Below, piece by piece: positions 9,966 to 19,789 of a stretch of DNA of 64,000 nucleotides. The stretch is from Maribacter ulvicola (GTDB lineage: Bacteria; Bacteroidota; Bacteroidia; Flavobacteriales; Flavobacteriaceae). The stretch is from the NCBI RefSeq assembly GCF_900155985.1, contig NZ_FTMA01000006.1, forward strand, positions 1-64,000. The letters run 5' to 3'. Numbering within the stretch: position 1 is the stretch's first letter; each line of letters opens with the position of its first letter. The notes under the pieces are model-generated. The model had not been told where the DNA came from. It did no database searches and was given only the letters and a program-made list of their open reading frames with translations. The position numbers and the translations under genes were made by a program.

Positions 9966-11366
9966 TTATAGGTTCTTTACACAATTCTTAAACTGATCTC
10001 CACGATCCTCATAACTCTTAAACAAATCGAAACTTGCACATGCCGGTGATAACAAAACCGTATCGCCACGCTCTGCAATTTTATACGCCACTTTCACGGC
10101 TTCTTCCATAGCATAGGTTTCTACCAACAAATCAACTGCTTTACCAAAAACATGTTTGATTTTGTCATTATTCTCGCCCAAGCAAATAATCGCTTTTACT
10201 TTTTCTCGTACCAATGGCATTAACTCCATGTACTCATTACCCTTATCTACACCACCTACAATCCATACCGTGGGTGTTTTCATGCTATCCAATGCGTAAT
10301 AAGCAGCGTTTACATTCGTTGCTTTTGAGTCATTGATATATTCTACATGATGTATTTTCAACACCTTCTCCAAACGGTGGGGAGCCCCTTGAAAATTAGA
10401 AACACAGGCTCTTATCGTCTCCTTACGGATACCAACTAATTTTGCAATTGTTGCCGCTGCCATGGTGTTCTTTACATTGTGTTGACCTTCTAAGGCCAAA
10501 GTGTTCTTCGTCATGTTAATAGTGTCTGTTGTTGTTTTTATTACTATCTTGTTTTGTTCTATAAATGCACCTTGTTCAAATACTTTATTCAATGAAAAAG
10601 GCATTAATTTTGATTTAACCGGGTGCTTGTTCAGCCATGCTACCAAAACCGTATCATCTGCATCATAAATCAAATAATCGTCTTCGTCTTGGTTTTCGGC
10701 TATTCTGAATTTAGATGCGATGTAGTTTTCAAACTCATACTCATACCGATCTAAATGATCTGGTGTAATATTCGTTATCACGGCAATGTGTGGTTTAAAA
10801 TCCACTATGCCATCTAATTGAAAACTGCTGATCTCAAGTACGTAATACTCAAAATCATTCTCCGCAACCATTTTTGCATAACTATCACCAATGTTTCCTG
10901 CCATACCTACTTGTAATTTGGCAGCAGCCAGAATATGGTTGGTTAGCATAGTCGTTGTTGTTTTTCCGTTGCTTCCTGTTATACCAATGATTTTTGCATC
11001 GGTGTATTTAGATGCAAATTCTATCTCTGATATAACCGGAACGCCTTTCTTAACCAACTGTTTTACCAAGGGTGCTTTATCCGGAATACCCGGACTCTTC
11101 ATTACCAAATCGGCTTTTAGTATGCGGTCTTCAGAATGCTGTTCTTCTTCCCAATCAATTCCAAAATGTTCAAGAACGTTTTTATACTTCTCTTTTATTT
11201 TTCCTTTATCGGATACAAATACATCGTATCCTTTTTTTAATCCTAAAATGGCTGTTCCTACTCCACTTTCTCCTCCTCCTAGAACTACTAAAAATCCTCC
11301 CTCAATCCCTCCAAGGGAAGGAAGCTTTGTTTGTTGCTCTTTTTCATTTCCCATTTCTTTACTCAT
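9966..11366 (-). CDS. murD: UDP-MurNAc-L-Ala--D-glutamate ligase
   Basis: MurD adds D-glutamate to UDP-MurNAc-L-alanine. The N-terminal LVVLGGGESGVGTA, the P-loop GSNGKTTTT (131-139) and the C-terminal LLSPACASFD motif are intact. The first roughly 24 residues (MSKEMGNEKEQQTKLPSLGG and onward) precede the usual start of the fold. They are encoded by one half of a palindromic repeat pair that also fills the gap to mraY, so the N-terminus appears to have been extended by a repeat insertion. The true start could instead lie inside the extension. Confidence 0.95.
   Translation of the reverse strand: MSKEMGNEKEQQTKLPSLGGIEGGFLVVLGGGESGVGTAILGLKKGYDVFVSDKGKIKEKYKNVLEHFGIDWEEEQHSEDRILKADLVMKSPGIPDKAPLVKQLVKKGVPVISEIEFASKYTDAKIIGITGSNGKTTTTMLTNHILAAAKLQVGMAGNIGDSYAKMVAENDFEYYVLEISSFQLDGIVDFKPHIAVITNITPDHLDRYEYEFENYIASKFRIAENQDEDDYLIYDADDTVLVAWLNKHPVKSKLMPFSLNKVFEQGAFIEQNKIVIKTTTDTINMTKNTLALEGQHNVKNTMAAATIAKLVGIRKETIRACVSNFQGAPHRLEKVLKIHHVEYINDSKATNVNAAYYALDSMKTPTVWIVGGVDKGNEYMELMPLVREKVKAIICLGENNDKIKHVFGKAVDLLVETYAMEEAVKVAYKIAERGDTVLLSPACASFDLFKSYEDRGDQFKNCVKNL
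11295..11331 (-). repeat. REP-like palindromic repeat inside the murD reading frame
   Basis: On the minus strand this reads AAGCTTCCTTCCCTTGGAGG followed by a GGGAGG end. It matches the unit in front of dnaG (40824-40860) and, less closely, the ones near tyrA and metF. It is the inverted partner of the copy at 11380-11410. Confidence 0.65.
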
Positions 11367-11379
11367 TCTACTCTTTTTT

Positions 11380-11410
11380 CCTTCCCTTTGGGAAGGGTCA
11401 GCGATGGGAT
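11380..11410 (+). repeat. REP-like palindromic repeat between mraY and murD
   Basis: CTTCCCTTTGGGAAGGG forms a short hairpin and continues into GATGGG. It begins directly after the mraY stop codon and is in the opposite orientation to the copy within murD, so together they form a composite inverted pair of about 115 bp. Confidence 0.6.
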
Positions 11411-12631
11411 TTATCTAATTTTTAAGGTCACCACAGTTACAATTGCCAATAGTATACCTACAATCCAAAAACGGGTTACGATCTTACTTTCATGATATCC
11501 CTTCTTCTGATAGTGGTGATGTAATGGGGACATTAAAAATATACGTCTGCCCTCACCAAACTTTTTCTTAGTGTATTTGAAATACCCTACTTGTAACATC
11601 ACTGAAAGCGACTCTGCAAAGAAGATTCCGCACAACACGGGTATCAATAATTCTTTACGCACAATAATTGCAATTACGGCTATTACCCCGCCAATAGTTA
11701 AACTACCTGTATCGCCCATAAACACTTGTGCAGGAAATGCATTGTACCATAAGAAGCCGATCAAAGCTCCTGCAAAAGCGGTAATGAATACCAGCAACTC
11801 TCCTACTCGTGGTATGTACATGATATCTAAATAATCAGAGAATATGATGTTACCGGATACCAAGGCAAAAATACCCAGCGTAAATACTATTATTGCCGAT
11901 GTACCTGCTGCCAAGCCATCTATACCATCGGTTAAATTTGCACCATTAGAAACTGCTGTTACTATTAAAATAATAATAGGAATAAAGAGTAACCATGCAT
12001 ATTCTTTTGCACCATCGCCGGCCCATGATATTAAACTTTCATAATCAAACTCATTATTTTTAAAGAAAGGTACCGTTGTCATGGTAGATTTTATTTCCGC
12101 TCCCTTTACCTGCTCAACCGTATATGCCCGTGTAATAATTGTTTCATCATGATCACGCATGGTCACTTCTGGGTGAAAATAAAGCACTGCACCTACTATA
12201 AGTCCTAATACTACTTGACCCAACACTTTGAATCTTCCTTTTAAACCTTCTTTATTCTTTTTAAATACTTTGATATAATCATCTAAAAAGCCAATCGCCC
12301 CCATCCACAACATAGTGAATACCAATAGTATAATATATATGTTCTCTAACCTTGCGAAAAGCAATACCGGAATCAATGTGGACATGATAATAATTACCCC
12401 ACCCATAGTTGGCGTACCCGCCTTTTGCTTTTGACCGTCTAAACCTAGGTCACGAATAGTTTCCCCTACTTGTTGCTTTTGAAGAAACAGAATAACACGC
12501 TTACCGTAAACCGTGGCAATTATCAATGAAAACAGGATAGCCATTGCCGCACGGAATGTGCTGAACTGAAACAGCGAAGCTCCCGGCAACTGGTATTGTT
12601 TTTCTAAATATTCGAACAGGTAGGTTAACAT
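11411..12631 (-). CDS. mraY: Phospho-MurNAc-pentapeptide translocase
   Basis: MraY makes lipid I from UDP-MurNAc-pentapeptide and undecaprenyl phosphate at the inner membrane. The 406-aa polytopic protein has the GFLDDYIKV aspartate motif, [22 protein letters not shown] and the loop motif [10 protein letters not shown]. It is longer than the 360-aa E. coli protein because of a loop of about 45 residues (near 150-195), common in Bacteroidota MraY. It lies 30 nt after murE. Confidence 0.97.
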   Translation of the reverse strand: MLTYLFEYLEKQYQLPGASLFQFSTFRAAMAILFSLIIATVYGKRVILFLQKQQVGETIRDLGLDGQKQKAGTPTMGGVIIIMSTLIPVLLFARLENIYIILLVFTMLWMGAIGFLDDYIKVFKKNKEGLKGRFKVLGQVVLGLIVGAVLYFHPEVTMRDHDETIITRAYTVEQVKGAEIKSTMTTVPFFKNNEFDYESLISWAGDGAKEYAWLLFIPIIILIVTAVSNGANLTDGIDGLAAGTSAIIVFTLGIFALVSGNIIFSDYLDIMYIPRVGELLVFITAFAGALIGFLWYNAFPAQVFMGDTGSLTIGGVIAVIAIIVRKELLIPVLCGIFFAESLSVMLQVGYFKYTKKKFGEGRRIFLMSPLHHHYQKKGYHESKIVTRFWIVGILLAIVTVVTLKIR

Positions 12632-12661
12632 ATAATCTGTATTCTTGCTACTAAGCCTTGG

Positions 12662-14125
12662 TTATTTTTTTAAGCTCGCTAAAAGCTCTTTTACTATTTT
12701 AAAATCGTCGAAATCTACACGTACACCATTGGTTTCTTGGTAGGTCTCATGGCCTTTACCGGCTACTAATATGATATCGTTATCATCTGCTAGTTGACAA
12801 GCTGTTTTAATAGCTTGCTCTCTATTTTCAATGGATAAAATCTTTCTTATATTCTGAGGCTCTACGCCTGCTTCCATTTCTGAAATAATTTCAGTAGCGG
12901 ATTCAGTTCTAGGATTATCAGAAGTGAGAATAACTTTATTACTCATTTCTGATGCGATATTGCCCATTACCGGACGCTTTGATCTGTCTCTATCGCCACC
13001 ACACCCCACAACGGTGATGACGTTTTCATTTCCAGTTCTCAACGTGTTGATTGTCTCAAGCACATTTTTAAGGGCGTCCGGCGTATGGGCATAATCAACT
13101 ATAGCCGTAATTCTTTTCTTTGATATATAGTATTGAAACCTGCCGTCCACATTTTCCAACTCGCTCAATAAGCGAAGGGTTTCTAATTGCTCCAATCCCA
13201 ACAGATCCGCGGTAGCATAAATTGCCAACATATTATAGGCATTGAAATGACCTATTAATTTTGTCCAAAGCTCATGGTCATTAATTTTCAACAACTGACC
13301 GTCAAACTGATTTTCTAAAATCTGCGCTCTATAATCTGCATAATTTTTTAAGGCGTAGCTTGCTTTTCTAGCCTTGGTGTTTTGCAACATTACCAAACCG
13401 TTCTTATCATCAACATTGGTCAACGCAAATGCCGTTTTGGGCAATTGATCAAACAAAGTCTTTTTGGTATCGCGGTACTCTGCAAATGTTTTATGGTAGT
13501 CTAAGTGATCGTGAGACAGATTGGTGAAAATTGCCCCTTCAAAAACCAATCCTTCCGTTCTTTTCTGGTGAATACCATGAGAACTTACTTCCATAAAGCA
13601 ATATTCTACGCCGGCATCGTTCATTAACTTTAAATGCTTATTGATCACCAATGCATCTGGAGTGGTATGTTTTGTTGGAAAAGCAGTATCATCTACCATA
13701 ATTTTAATGGTCGACAACAAGCCCACTTTATATCCAGCTTTTTTAAATAACTGATATAATAAACTAGATACCGTGGTTTTACCATTGGTACCCGTTACAC
13801 CTACTAGTTTTAAATTCTTTGATGGCGTACCGTAATAGTTAGAAGCCATCAATGCCAAAGCCTGATTTCCACTTTCTACTTGTACATAAGTAACATTATC
13901 TACCATTTCAGCAGGCAATTGTTCACAAACTATTGCTCTTGCCCCAGCTTTCACTACTGCAGCAATATAATTATGCCCATCTGTTAAGGTTCCTTTTATA
14001 GCTACAAAGGCATCACCTTTTTGAACTTCGCGAGAATCAAAACAAACAGACGCTATACCACAAGAGGTAGTACCGCTAACAGCAGTAATACGCACTCCAT
14101 ATAATATATCCTTTAAATGCTTCAT
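12662..14125 (-). CDS. murE: UDP-MurNAc-tripeptide ligase MurE
   Basis: MurE adds the third stem-peptide residue. The P-loop GTNGKTT (112-118) and the C-terminal motif DNPR, which in characterised MurE enzymes goes with meso-diaminopimelate as substrate, are present, so the wall is inferred to be of the DAP type. At 487 aa it has the normal three Mur-ligase domains. The start overlaps the ftsI stop by 4 nt (ATGA arrangement). Confidence 0.96.
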   Translation of the reverse strand: MKHLKDILYGVRITAVSGTTSCGIASVCFDSREVQKGDAFVAIKGTLTDGHNYIAAVVKAGARAIVCEQLPAEMVDNVTYVQVESGNQALALMASNYYGTPSKNLKLVGVTGTNGKTTVSSLLYQLFKKAGYKVGLLSTIKIMVDDTAFPTKHTTPDALVINKHLKLMNDAGVEYCFMEVSSHGIHQKRTEGLVFEGAIFTNLSHDHLDYHKTFAEYRDTKKTLFDQLPKTAFALTNVDDKNGLVMLQNTKARKASYALKNYADYRAQILENQFDGQLLKINDHELWTKLIGHFNAYNMLAIYATADLLGLEQLETLRLLSELENVDGRFQYYISKKRITAIVDYAHTPDALKNVLETINTLRTGNENVITVVGCGGDRDRSKRPVMGNIASEMSNKVILTSDNPRTESATEIISEMEAGVEPQNIRKILSIENREQAIKTACQLADDNDIILVAGKGHETYQETNGVRVDFDDFKIVKELLASLKK

Positions 14126-16128
14126 ATTAATTCTAACACTATTTTCTTTACTGATTTTAAATCAGTTCCTTTGGTGATAGATTGGTTTTTCACCTTTCCG
14201 TTTCCTTTTACCTCTACTTCTATTCCTAAATTCTCAAGTATGGCAACAGCATCCATACCGCACATACCTTTTACATTTGGCATTGCCGAATATTTTGCTT
14301 GGGCAGCCTTAAAGTACCCTTGATGAGAATCTTCGTTTTTTGCGATCAACACATCTTTTAAATCTACTTCACTGGTCAATGGCGATGTTGCATATACTTT
14401 TTGGGCCACAGATTTAAATACCGGACCAGAAACATCTGCTCCATAATACCCAACACTCTTATCTGGCTTATGAATAACCACAATACAAGAATACTTTGGG
14501 TCATCTGCCGGAAAATAGCCTGCGAACGATGAAACATATTCGTACTTTGATCTATCCTTAGACACATAATTGGTTTGCGTAGTACCTGTCTTACCTGCCA
14601 TAGAAAAATTCTTGGAATACATACGGTGACCCGTACTATGCCGCTTCTCAACAGCATTCTTTAATATTCGTTGTACTTTCTTTACCGTAGATTGCGAGCA
14701 AATAGCAGGGTTCAAAACCTTTTTATCAAACTTCTCTATGGTCTTGTTCCACTCCTTTACTTCTTTCAACAAACGTGGTTTAACCATTTCACCATCATTT
14801 GCAATAGCATTATAGAAAGCCAACGTTTGTAGCGGAGTCATAGAAACTTCATAACCATAAGCCATTTGCGCCAACGAAAGACCTGACCATCCTTTATCAC
14901 CCGGATAGCGCAACACCGGTTTACCCTCACCAAGTACAGGGAGACCTAATTCTTTATGGATACCCATACTCATTAATCGGTTTACATATCTTTCTGGATC
15001 ACTTTTATACCCTTCATGTATCATTTTAGCGAATGCTACATTAGACGATACCTCAAAAGCCTTAGCCATGGATATCTTTCCGTAACCCCCATATTTAGAA
15101 TCCTTAATTCTATGATCGTACAATCTCCAAGAACCTTTTTCCGTATCTATTACCGTACTGGTATCAATCACCTTATCTTCTAAGGCAGCCACTAAATTCA
15201 CCAACTTAAAGGTAGAACCTGGCTCGTGAGATTCTCCAATTGCATAATTTAAGCGTTCGTAATATTTACCTTCAGAAGTCTGACCTAAATTAGAAATTGC
15301 CTTAACCTCACCGGTTTTCACTTCCATTACTATAACCGTACCATGGTCTGCTTGATATTTCTCTAACTGACCCAATAATGCATGGTGGGCTATATCCTGT
15401 ATATTAATATCAATAGTAGAATACACATCATAACCATCCTCTGGCTCAATAATGTTATCGTTACCAATAGGCTTCCACTGTCCTTTAGCTATTTTTTGTT
15501 TTAAACGCTTACCGGAAACTCCCCTTAGGTATTCCCCAAAAGCACCTTCCATACCCACACGGGTATAGTAACCGTTTTCATCAACACGTTCGTACCCTAC
15601 ACTGCGCTCGGCAATTTTACCCAACGGATGCTCTCTCTTTGTTTTCTGCTCAATGATCAATCCGCCCTTGAAAGCTCCCTTATTGAATAGCGGAAATTGC
15701 TTTACCGCCATATATTCAGAATAATCTAGATTTCTGACGATCAGCGCGTACCTATTTTTGTTCTCCCTAGCCTTTCTTAATAATTGCTGGTAATGAGAGG
15801 AGGTTTTGCCAAATTGTTTTGCCAAGGCATCTGCCAACGGCTTTACATTTTCTTTAAAATCTACATCACCAACCGTTACCGCATCAAAACGTATGGTGTA
15901 TTTTGATACTGAAGTTGCCAAAAGACTACCATCATCAGAATACAGGTTTCCTCTATTAGGCTCAATGGTAAACATACGTTCTGTACGTGTATCTGCCAAT
16001 GCCTGGTATTTTTCACCCTCTACTATTTGTATAGAGACCAGCTTAAACAATACCGCCCCGGCAAAGAGCACCATGAACCCTGCCACTATATAGAGCCTTT
16101 TTAATATACTTTTATCCGTAGTCGCCAT
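14122..16128 (-). CDS. ftsI: Division-specific penicillin-binding protein FtsI (PBP3-like)
   Basis: This is the D,D-transpeptidase of the septum, partner of FtsW. A membrane helix at about residues 11-32 is followed by the pedestal domain and a transpeptidase domain with SxxK (STFK, 305-308), SSN (361-363) and KTGT (513-516). A C-terminal PASTA domain (about 610-668) follows, a feature of Bacteroidota and Gram-positive PBPs rather than E. coli FtsI. Length 668 aa. It overlaps ftsL by 1 nt. Confidence 0.95.
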   Translation of the reverse strand: MATTDKSILKRLYIVAGFMVLFAGAVLFKLVSIQIVEGEKYQALADTRTERMFTIEPNRGNLYSDDGSLLATSVSKYTIRFDAVTVGDVDFKENVKPLADALAKQFGKTSSHYQQLLRKARENKNRYALIVRNLDYSEYMAVKQFPLFNKGAFKGGLIIEQKTKREHPLGKIAERSVGYERVDENGYYTRVGMEGAFGEYLRGVSGKRLKQKIAKGQWKPIGNDNIIEPEDGYDVYSTIDINIQDIAHHALLGQLEKYQADHGTVIVMEVKTGEVKAISNLGQTSEGKYYERLNYAIGESHEPGSTFKLVNLVAALEDKVIDTSTVIDTEKGSWRLYDHRIKDSKYGGYGKISMAKAFEVSSNVAFAKMIHEGYKSDPERYVNRLMSMGIHKELGLPVLGEGKPVLRYPGDKGWSGLSLAQMAYGYEVSMTPLQTLAFYNAIANDGEMVKPRLLKEVKEWNKTIEKFDKKVLNPAICSQSTVKKVQRILKNAVEKRHSTGHRMYSKNFSMAGKTGTTQTNYVSKDRSKYEYVSSFAGYFPADDPKYSCIVVIHKPDKSVGYYGADVSGPVFKSVAQKVYATSPLTSEVDLKDVLIAKNEDSHQGYFKAAQAKYSAMPNVKGMCGMDAVAILENLGIEVEVKGNGKVKNQSITKGTDLKSVKKIVLELI

Positions 16129-16469
16129 TATTCCTCCCCTTTTAAAGATTTCACCTTAATTTTCTGTGGGGGATTCTCTGAAGGAAAAAGTCCTTTTTCC
16201 GATATTTTACCGGTAATGTTCGATTCTAATTTTAGCTGCTGCACATCTGATCGCATATCCACAAACTCGTTACGCAATTCTTTTACCTCTTCATTCAACA
16301 AGGCAATACGGTGTACTTTTTGATCCGCACTATGAGAACTACTGATCATTACCGTTGCCAAAAAAGAAATGAAAATAAGGAACAGCCAATTCTTAGGGGC
16401 GTCACCGCTCACCAAAAATTTGCCCTTCAATAGGTCCAAAACACCCGTTTTCATTTTATTTTTCGCCAT
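16128..16469 (-). CDS. ftsL: FtsL-like cell division protein
   Basis: A 113-aa bitopic protein with one membrane helix (NWLFLIFISFLATVMISS, about 27-44), followed by a heptad-like coiled coil (HRIALLNEEVKELRNEFVDM). It matches the FtsL-type bacteroidetal proteins that link FtsQ to FtsWI. Conservation is weak; the call depends on topology, size and the position between rsmH and ftsI. It overlaps rsmH by 14 nt. Confidence 0.88.
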   Translation of the reverse strand: MAKNKMKTGVLDLLKGKFLVSGDAPKNWLFLIFISFLATVMISSSHSADQKVHRIALLNEEVKELRNEFVDMRSDVQQLKLESNITGKISEKGLFPSENPPQKIKVKSLKGEE

Positions 16470-17376
16470 TACGCTCCGCTATTCTCAATTTTGCACTACG
16501 TGCCCTGTTATTCAATTTTATCTCTTCTCGTGTTGGCACTATTAAGCCACCAACTTTTTTTAACGGCACATCAATATTGCCGTAAAAATCTTTCTCTGGC
16601 TCCCCTTCAAACCTGCCTGCCCTAATAAATCTTTTTACAAGCCTATCTTCTAAAGAGTGGTAGCTAATTATACTTAACCTCCCTTTTTCACTCAATAAAC
16701 CTGGAGCTTGCTCCAAAAACTCTTTGATCACTTCTATCTCTTGATTCACCTCTATGCGAATTGCCTGATATATCTGCGCCAAAATTTTATGCTGCCTATG
16801 TTCTGGCAAAAACTGCTTCAACACTGTTTTCAGCGCATCGGTAGTCTGTATTTTTTCTTCCTCCCTGCTAGCAACAATTACTTTTGCCATAGCATTCGCA
16901 TTTCTAATATCACCGTACTCGAACAACACTTTACGCAAGTCATCATATGAATAGGTATTTACCACATCAAAAGCCGATAACGTATTACGCTTGCTCATTC
17001 GCATATCTAAATCTGCATCGAAACGGGTAGAAAACCCTCTTTCCGCTTGATCGAACTGATGCGATGAAACCCCGTAATCCGCAAGTATACCATCTACCTT
17101 CTTTATGCCATAGAACTTCAAAAACTGGGTGATGTATCTAAAATTTTCCGCTATCAGGGTAAATCTTGGATCTCCCAAGGCATTTGCCTGCGCATCTTCG
17201 TCTTGATCAAAAGCATATAACCTACCTTCTTTCCCCAATCTTTTCAATATTTCCTTAGAGTGACCGCCACCGCCAAATGTCACATCCACGTAAACACCAT
17301 CTTCTTTGATGTTCAATCCGTCTACCGATTCTTTCAGCATTACAGGGCTATGATACATCTTCACTTGATTTTTCAC
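16456..17376 (-). CDS. rsmH: 16S rRNA m4C1402 methyltransferase RsmH (MraW)
   Basis: RsmH methylates N4 of C1402 in 16S rRNA using SAM. The N-terminal YHSPVMLKESVDGL and the SAM-binding YVDVTFGGGGHSKEIL, the LADYGVSSHQFD motif and the C-terminal ISYHSLEDRLVKRF and RSAKLRIAE segments are all diagnostic. Length 306 aa is normal. It overlaps the mraZ reading frame by 29 nt. Confidence 0.97.
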   Translation of the reverse strand: MKNQVKMYHSPVMLKESVDGLNIKEDGVYVDVTFGGGGHSKEILKRLGKEGRLYAFDQDEDAQANALGDPRFTLIAENFRYITQFLKFYGIKKVDGILADYGVSSHQFDQAERGFSTRFDADLDMRMSKRNTLSAFDVVNTYSYDDLRKVLFEYGDIRNANAMAKVIVASREEEKIQTTDALKTVLKQFLPEHRQHKILAQIYQAIRIEVNQEIEVIKEFLEQAPGLLSEKGRLSIISYHSLEDRLVKRFIRAGRFEGEPEKDFYGNIDVPLKKVGGLIVPTREEIKLNNRARSAKLRIAERNGEK

Positions 17377-17821
17377 CTAACATTACACGCTTTGCCAACT
17401 TCACCTTCTCTTCTTTTGTTGCGTTTATAGATTCATCATACGCCTTCTTGTCCCAAATCTCTAATCGTTTACCTATTGGCGCAATAACCACCTCTTTGGT
17501 AATACCGCCCAATGAAATAATGTCCTTAGGGATCAATAATCTGCCGGTCGCATCTACCTCTACTTGTCGTAAACCCGCCGTATACATTCTTATAAATTGC
17601 AGGTTCTCTTCATCAAACCTGCTCTTTTCATTTAATTCTGCCATCACCCTGTGCCACTCATATGCCGGATACAATTCCAAACATTCGCTCAAATATGATT
17701 TCTTAATAAAAAAACCATCTTTTAGTATCGGAGCTACTTGATTGCGCAGCGCAACAGGGAGCATAATTCGCCCCTTGGCATCAGCCTTGCAGTTAAAAGT
17801 CCCAAAGAAAAAGATGTCCAA
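17348..17821 (-). CDS. mraZ: Transcriptional regulator MraZ
   Basis: MraZ is a DNA-binding protein with two SpoVT/AbrB-like domains that forms a ring and autoregulates the dcw operon. Both domains are seen: FFGTFNCKADAKGRIMLPVA (residues 4-23) and RQVEVDATGRLLIPKDI (about 85-101). Length 157 aa. It is the first gene of the cluster, and the region in front carries phased GTGG repeats expected of an MraZ operator. Confidence 0.96.
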   Translation of the reverse strand: MDIFFFGTFNCKADAKGRIMLPVALRNQVAPILKDGFFIKKSYLSECLELYPAYEWHRVMAELNEKSRFDEENLQFIRMYTAGLRQVEVDATGRLLIPKDIISLGGITKEVVIAPIGKRLEIWDKKAYDESINATKEEKVKLAKRVMLGEKSSEDVS

Positions 17822-17847
17822 ATTGGATGTGTTTTATTTATATAACT

Positions 17848-17912
17848 CAAATATATAAATATTATTACCACATTTTACCACTAAAAACCACTTTGTTAAT
17901 AAATTACCCCAC
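17848..17912 (-). promoter_or_regulatory. Candidate dcw promoter with MraZ operator repeats
   Basis: On the minus strand three copies of GTGGT occur at exact 10-bp spacing (17891-17887, 17881-17877, 17871-17867) in the pattern AAAGTGGTTT, TTAGTGGTAA, AATGTGGTAA. A fourth AAAGTGGGG lies about 20 bp further upstream. MraZ sites known from E. coli (TGGG repeats, 10-bp period) and mollicutes (AAAGTG repeats) have this design. Just downstream is a TATATTTG -7 box (17855-17848), so the repeats cover the -33 region. Function is inferred. Confidence 0.7.
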
Positions 17913-18084
17913 TTTTGAACATCTTTTTACCCTTCATCCATTTTTATGGCTTCATTTTACCACTCAGCCCATAAAACATGAAAAAGCTAAATTTCAAAAT
18001 TTCTTGTATTCACCTTATCGAAAAGAGTTGTTCGCTATTCTCTGTAATTACCTATATTTGGACAATTACTGATGAGTAGTGCGC

Positions 18085-18849
18085 ATGAAAAACGATTTAA
18101 TTAACGACGGAGGCTTTAAGTACATAGAAAAAGGTGAAGGGAAGCCCATAATTATCCTTCACGGACTAATGGGCGGACTTAGTAATTTTGAGGGAGTAAA
18201 TACTTTTTTTCCTCCTAAAGGTTACAAAGTGCTTATTCCCGAACTCCCCTTATACGCTATGCCGATGTTAAAAACAACGGTAAAGAACTTTGCCAAATAC
18301 CTAAAAAAATTCATTGACTACAAAGAGCTTGATGATGTGATACTTTTAGGTAATTCATTAGGTGGTCATATTGGTCTTTTACACACCAAATTGTTCCCCA
18401 ACAAAATAAAAGCTTTGGTAATCACCGGTAGTTCCGGTCTTTATGAAAGCGCAATGGGTGACGGATACCCCAAACGTGGTGATTATGAGTTTATTAAAAA
18501 GAAAGCTCAAGATGTTTTCTATGACCCCAAAGTGGCTACGAAAGAGATCGTAGATGAAGTTTTTGCTACGGTTAACGATCGTGTAAAATTGGTTAAAACT
18601 TTAGCGATCGCAAAAAGTGCTATTAGGCACAATATGGCACAAGACTTGCCAAGCATGAAAACCCCTACATGTATTATTTGGGGAAAAAACGATACGGTTA
18701 CCCCACCAGACGTTGCAGAACTGTTTGATGAGCTTTTACCAAATTCAGATTTATTCTGGATAGATAAATGTGGACATGCACCTATGATGGAGCACCCAGA
18801 CCAATTCAACACCATTCTTGATGGGTGGTTGACGAAAAACAATTTCTAA
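18085..18849 (+). CDS. Alpha/beta hydrolase
   Basis: The 254-aa product is a complete alpha/beta hydrolase fold enzyme. The oxyanion-hole HG motif ([11 protein letters not shown]), a nucleophile elbow [10 protein letters not shown] with serine, an acid in [10 protein letters not shown] and the final histidine in [12 protein letters not shown] are all present. The substrate cannot be told. I chose the ATG at 18085; a GTG two codons earlier (18079) is possible. EngB follows 11 nt downstream, suggesting an operon, and the opposite-strand dcw promoter lies upstream. Confidence 0.9.
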   Translation: MKNDLINDGGFKYIEKGEGKPIIILHGLMGGLSNFEGVNTFFPPKGYKVLIPELPLYAMPMLKTTVKNFAKYLKKFIDYKELDDVILLGNSLGGHIGLLHTKLFPNKIKALVITGSSGLYESAMGDGYPKRGDYEFIKKKAQDVFYDPKVATKEIVDEVFATVNDRVKLVKTLAIAKSAIRHNMAQDLPSMKTPTCIIWGKNDTVTPPDVAELFDELLPNSDLFWIDKCGHAPMMEHPDQFNTILDGWLTKNNF

Positions 18850-18860
18850 ATACCCTACGG

Positions 18861-19475
18861 ATGAAAATAAAGTCGGCCGACTTTGTAATGAGCAACTCTG
18901 ATGTTGCCAAATGCCCTAAAGAGCCTTTACCGGAATACGCCTTTATTGGTCGTTCTAACGTTGGTAAGTCTTCTTTGATCAATATGTTGACCGAGCGTAA
19001 AAGCTTGGCAAAAACATCTGGTAGACCTGGTAAGACCCAATTGATCAACCATTTTAAAATCAATGAAAATTGGTTTCTGGTAGATTTACCCGGTTACGGT
19101 TACGCCCGTGTTTCTAAACGTGATAAAAATACCTTTCAAAAATACATCACTAATTACTTTTTACAACGAGAGCAGCTAGTATGTTCTTTTGTTCTTGTAG
19201 ATATTAGGCATGATCCACAACCTATAGATATGGAGTTCATGCAGTGGATGGGTGAAAACGGAGTACCCTTTGCCATAATCTTCACCAAGGCGGATAAGTT
19301 AAAACCAAAAGCCGTTGAGCGCCAAGTAAAACAATACCTGGACAAGCTTATGGCTGACATGTGGGAAGAAGCACCACCACATTTTGTTACCAGCTCTAGC
19401 CACCGTAGCGGCCGTGATGAAGTGCTTGCCTATATAGATGATATCAACGAGAAGTTTTTTGAGGCAACGAAGTAG
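18861..19475 (+). CDS. engB: Ribosome biogenesis GTPase EngB (YihA/YsxC)
   Basis: EngB is a P-loop GTPase needed for assembly of the 50S subunit. G1 (GRSNVGKSS), a G2/switch region with GRPGKTQ, G3 (DLPGYG), G4 (TKAD) and G5 (TSSSHRSG) are all intact in 204 aa. The reading frame opens 12 codons earlier at a GTG (18825), but the family normally begins at [14 protein letters not shown], so the ATG at 18861 is preferred. Confidence 0.95.
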   Translation: MKIKSADFVMSNSDVAKCPKEPLPEYAFIGRSNVGKSSLINMLTERKSLAKTSGRPGKTQLINHFKINENWFLVDLPGYGYARVSKRDKNTFQKYITNYFLQREQLVCSFVLVDIRHDPQPIDMEFMQWMGENGVPFAIIFTKADKLKPKAVERQVKQYLDKLMADMWEEAPPHFVTSSSHRSGRDEVLAYIDDINEKFFEATK

Positions 19476-19510
19476 TTGTTGGTTGTTCGTTGTTGATTGT
19501 TCGTTTTTTT

Positions 19511-19525
19511 AACGCTGCGTTTTTT
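19511..19525 (+). repeat. AACGC mini-hairpin with T run, copy 1
   Basis: AACGC-T-GCGTT followed by T residues and then GTATTAAGTAC. The same unit recurs at 19594, 35450 and 45252. It looks like a minimal terminator hairpin embedded in repeat DNA behind engB. Confidence 0.5.
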
Positions 19526-19593
19526 GTATTAAGTACTTGTTCTAGTATTCAGTTGGCAATATCAGTTAGCAGTAGCAGTTGGCAGTTTTCTTA

Positions 19594-19612
19594 ACGCTAC
19601 GCGTTTTTTTTA
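19594..19612 (+). repeat. AACGC mini-hairpin with T run, copy 2
   Basis: AACGC-TAC-GCGTT followed by eight T and ATTAAGTACTAAGTACTAAG. The stem is identical to the other copies while the 3-nt loop differs. Confidence 0.5.
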
Positions 19613-19789
19613 TTAAGTACTAAGTACTAAGCTGTTTGTGTTAGTTCTTCGTACTCAGAGCGGTTTGATTCATACTTCCTATTTAATATACTCGAGTTTA
19701 AACGTACTACTTAATACTCTTTACTTATTACTTACGACTTAATACTTTTTACGTAATGCTTAGTACTTAATACTCTCCCAAAAACGAAA

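Noticed and set aside
10891..11425. Long plus-strand open frames opposite murD and mraY
   Set aside because: They are antisense shadows of clearly conserved genes, with no start signals or family resemblance.
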